A program made the position numbers and the translations under genes. A stretch of 8,210 nucleotides of DNA. Origin: Actinomycetota bacterium (GTDB taxonomy: Bacteria; Actinomycetota; Actinomycetes; S36-B12; UBA5976). Below, one piece after another: positions 6,407 to 8,210 of this stretch (position 1 is the stretch's first letter; every line of letters begins with the position of its first letter). Below the pieces are notes generated by a model that ran no database searches, had not been told where the DNA came from, and was given only the letters and a program-made list of their open reading frames with translations. The stretch spans positions 1 through 8,210 of the forward strand of contig CANBWF010000054.1 in assembly GCA_947373075.1 (NCBI GenBank). Direction: 5' to 3'.

Positions 6407-8170
6407 TTAGTTTGCAGGTAGCCCAACATTTACGATGTCGTATTGCCCACCTAGTGCCTGCTGAATGTAGATGCCAAGAACCTTTGGATTTCGGTACATT
6501 AAAATTCGGTCATACCCATATGGCAAGTAGACCGCACGATTCATGACAGTGTTATTTATTTCGGCGCTCAAGGCAGCGGCGCTTTCAGGTGACGTAACCA
6601 TTTTGTCCAAGTTTGCGTTAATTGTTGCATCATCAACAACCGCCAAATTTTGGTTACCAAACGGTTTAATCAATCGGCTATCTACAAAATCTGCCCAATA
6701 GTCTGAAGGACTGCCAATGGTAGATTGTGCACCGCTTACGACTAGGGCAATATCTTGGTTGGTTAATTCCTCAACATTGCGCGTTAGCAAAACAAACTCT
6801 GAGTAATTGTCAAAGCGCTTAGGTGCAACGACAATGCCAACCTGAGCTAAACTCGCTTGAATACTTCGAAATACCTCAGCACCTACTCCAATGTTCAGAT
6901 AAGCCATCGTGATTTCAAATCCTTCGGGATACCCACAGCGCTTCAATGCTGCTGTTGCTTCCGGAACATTTCCATGGGGACTTGTCGCGCTTAGATAAAT
7001 GTCATTTTTAGCGTCATAGCCGGGAATGTTCGCAGCGAGTAGCGATGTGGCGATTTGTGATTTCGTCGCGCCCCCTCGAATGTTTTGCAAAGCAGTCTTA
7101 TCAATGGCGTAAAAAATTGCCTGCCGGCAGGCGATTCGATTAAGTGGTGTTTGTTGTGGGCGAACCACTAGAAAATTAGTGAAGCCAGTAAATGGATGAT
7201 CAAACTGAGTCTGCTTTGACTTAGGTAAAGCAGTAATTTTTGGCACAGTGTCAAAATCTTCACCCAAGCGAACATCAATCTTGTTCTTTAAAGTCGCTGA
7301 ATTCAGTTGACTTAAGTTGCTGATTACTTTCCAAGAGATGCTGGCTACATGTGGCGAACGAATACCGTCTGATGCTTGGACCCAATAATTATTTCGGGTG
7401 AATTTAGCAATTCGATTTCTTCTATCCAGGTGCAAAATAAATGGCCCATTTGATCCTGGGTTGAGCGCATAACTTTGTTTCTTGCCCTGCAAATATAAAT
7501 CCCGTGACTTTTGAATCACCGAGAATTGCGGCAGCGCGAGCACTTTATCGAAATCAACGCTAGGACTCTTCAAATTGAAGACGACCGTTTTGCTGCCAAA
7601 GGTGGAAATCGTATTTAGCTGCTTTTTGCCGTGTTTACCTGGACCTTTAAAAGTAGGTATCTCTTTGGAGCACACACTTAGCAAACATAAATACTTTTCA
7701 CTGACTGTCCCTTCGAAAGCCGGTGAATATAGACGTTCAATCGAATACTTAACATCTTGTGCCGTAACTGGTTTGCCATTGTCCCAGCGAACATTTTTAC
7801 GTAGCTTGAACGTCCATTTAGTTTTATCTGCATTTACTTTTGGAGCGCCTATCGCCAAATCCGGCTGGGTCTGCAGACCAGCAGTTCCTGCTTGTCCACT
7901 AAACGCCATTAGATTGCGGGCATACAGTCGAAATACGACACCGCACCAAGTATCAAAACTGGCTGCTGGATCAAAAGAGTCACAAAGGCGAGAAGAGCCC
8001 AAAACTAAGTTGCCGCCGTCTTGTTCGACTTTGCCTACCGCGCGTTCTAACCCTGCATTTTCTTTAGGACCCACAGTGCTTGTTGGGATTGAACCAGCCA
8101 GTAGCGCAATGCCAATACCCACCACGGCCGCAACGCCGAGGCTATGAGGTGATGGGATTGTTAACTTCAC
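6407..8170 (-). CDS. Family-5 substrate-binding protein without a lipobox (LpqW-position gene)
   Basis: This is a second SBP_bac_5 protein, 587 residues and clearly divergent from its neighbour. Seen: a hydrophobic N-terminal segment at about 11-29 ending LLAGS, so Ser27 stands where a lipoprotein would have Cys. It may be held by an uncleaved anchor or released by signal peptidase I. The family signature WTFKLRKNVRWDNGKPVTAQDVKYSIERL lies at 119-147. Other family blocks are GSNGPF (239-244), ACRQAIFYAIDK (347-358), GYPEGFEITMAY (413-424) and LPYGYDRILMYRNPKV (549-564). Cysteine pairs 63/76 and 162/167 suggest two local disulfides. GTG 8170 is the only usable start: the frame closes upstream at TGA 8206-8204, and the GTG overlaps the preceding gene's stop (GTGA), so a ribosome binding site is not needed. 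M. tuberculosis lpqW, a family-5-like lipoprotein tied to mannolipid synthesis, occupies a comparable place after typA. Equivalence is inferred from position; a peptide-binding role is also possible. Confidence 0.9.
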   Translation of the reverse strand: MKLTIPSPHSLGVAAVVGIGIALLAGSIPTSTVGPKENAGLERAVGKVEQDGGNLVLGSSRLCDSFDPAASFDTWCGVVFRLYARNLMAFSGQAGTAGLQTQPDLAIGAPKVNADKTKWTFKLRKNVRWDNGKPVTAQDVKYSIERLYSPAFEGTVSEKYLCLLSVCSKEIPTFKGPGKHGKKQLNTISTFGSKTVVFNLKSPSVDFDKVLALPQFSVIQKSRDLYLQGKKQSYALNPGSNGPFILHLDRRNRIAKFTRNNYWVQASDGIRSPHVASISWKVISNLSQLNSATLKNKIDVRLGEDFDTVPKITALPKSKQTQFDHPFTGFTNFLVVRPQQTPLNRIACRQAIFYAIDKTALQNIRGGATKSQIATSLLAANIPGYDAKNDIYLSATSPHGNVPEATAALKRCGYPEGFEITMAYLNIGVGAEVFRSIQASLAQVGIVVAPKRFDNYSEFVLLTRNVEELTNQDIALVVSGAQSTIGSPSDYWADFVDSRLIKPFGNQNLAVVDDATINANLDKMVTSPESAAALSAEINNTVMNRAVYLPYGYDRILMYRNPKVLGIYIQQALGGQYDIVNVGLPAN

Positions 8171-8210
8171 GAATTGTGTGTCTTTGCTTTCGCTCGAGCC
8201 CGATCACGGT
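8167..8210 (-). CDS. C-terminal end of an upstream gene (partial)
   Basis: On the minus strand, the frame ending at TGA 8169-8167 is open to the window edge and reads RDRARAKAKTHNS (13 residues). This basic, Ala/Arg/Lys-rich sequence resembles the tail of a cytoplasmic protein. Its stop overlaps the GTG of the binding-protein gene by four bases (GTGA). The same overlap type occurs between the membrane-protein and VanW-like genes. The tail is too short to identify. By gene order with M. tuberculosis (typA before lpqW) it could be the end of TypA/BipA GTPase; an ABC transporter ATPase or permease is the other obvious option. Confidence 0.45.
   Translation of the reverse strand, partial: RDRARAKAKTHNS

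Noticed and set aside
7575..8147. Long plus-strand open frame (190 codons) opposite the second binding protein
   Set aside because: The opposite frame encodes a recognisable family-5 binding protein over its whole length; the plus-strand protein has no recognisable domain and is a codon-usage shadow.

Overview
The window looks like actinobacterial chromosome. The strongest reason is a mycothiol-biosynthesis gene (mshB), because mycothiol is largely restricted to Actinobacteria. Base composition is moderate (about 45% GC by eye), much lower than in Streptomyces or Mycobacterium. That would fit a low-GC planktonic lineage such as the Nanopelagicales (acI), but this assignment is inference from composition and gene content only.

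Layout, left to right. (1) Positions 1-2449, minus strand: a compact three-gene operon read right to left, mshB -> small four-helix membrane protein -> VanW/YoaR-type cell-envelope protein. The last gene runs off the left edge of the window. Its genes overlap by 1 nt (TGATG) and 4 nt (GTGA), so translation is probably coupled. (2) Positions 2450-2519: a 70-bp divergent promoter region. It carries a perfect 7-bp-arm inverted repeat and -10-like hexamers placed as expected for leaderless transcripts in both directions. (3) Positions 2520-4610, plus strand: a full-length cytoplasmic S9B (DPP IV-like) prolyl peptidase with an intact Ser-Asp-His triad and a Glu-Glu motif. (4) Positions 4631-8170, minus strand: two consecutive, divergent family-5 (oligopeptide-type) substrate-binding proteins. 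One is a lipoprotein; the other has Ser where a lipobox Cys would sit. No permease or ATPase gene is visible. (5) Positions 8167-8210: the last 13 codons of a further minus-strand gene, joined to the second binding protein by another GTGA overlap.

The gene order resembles the typA - lpqW - mshB - Rv1171 neighbourhood of Mycobacterium tuberculosis. Here a second binding protein and the S9 peptidase sit between the lpqW-position gene and mshB. A simple reading is a housekeeping block for envelope, redox and peptide functions: MshB makes the mycothiol precursor, the VanW-like protein acts at the cell wall, the binding proteins capture peptide-like ligands and the peptidase trims proline-containing peptides.

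I see no mobile element, CRISPR array, tRNA or rRNA, and no non-coding stretch longer than 70 bp. Nothing here clearly amounts to a new system. The most interesting signals are regulatory (the divergent palindrome and a DtxR/IdeR-like box) and the orphan pair of binding proteins.
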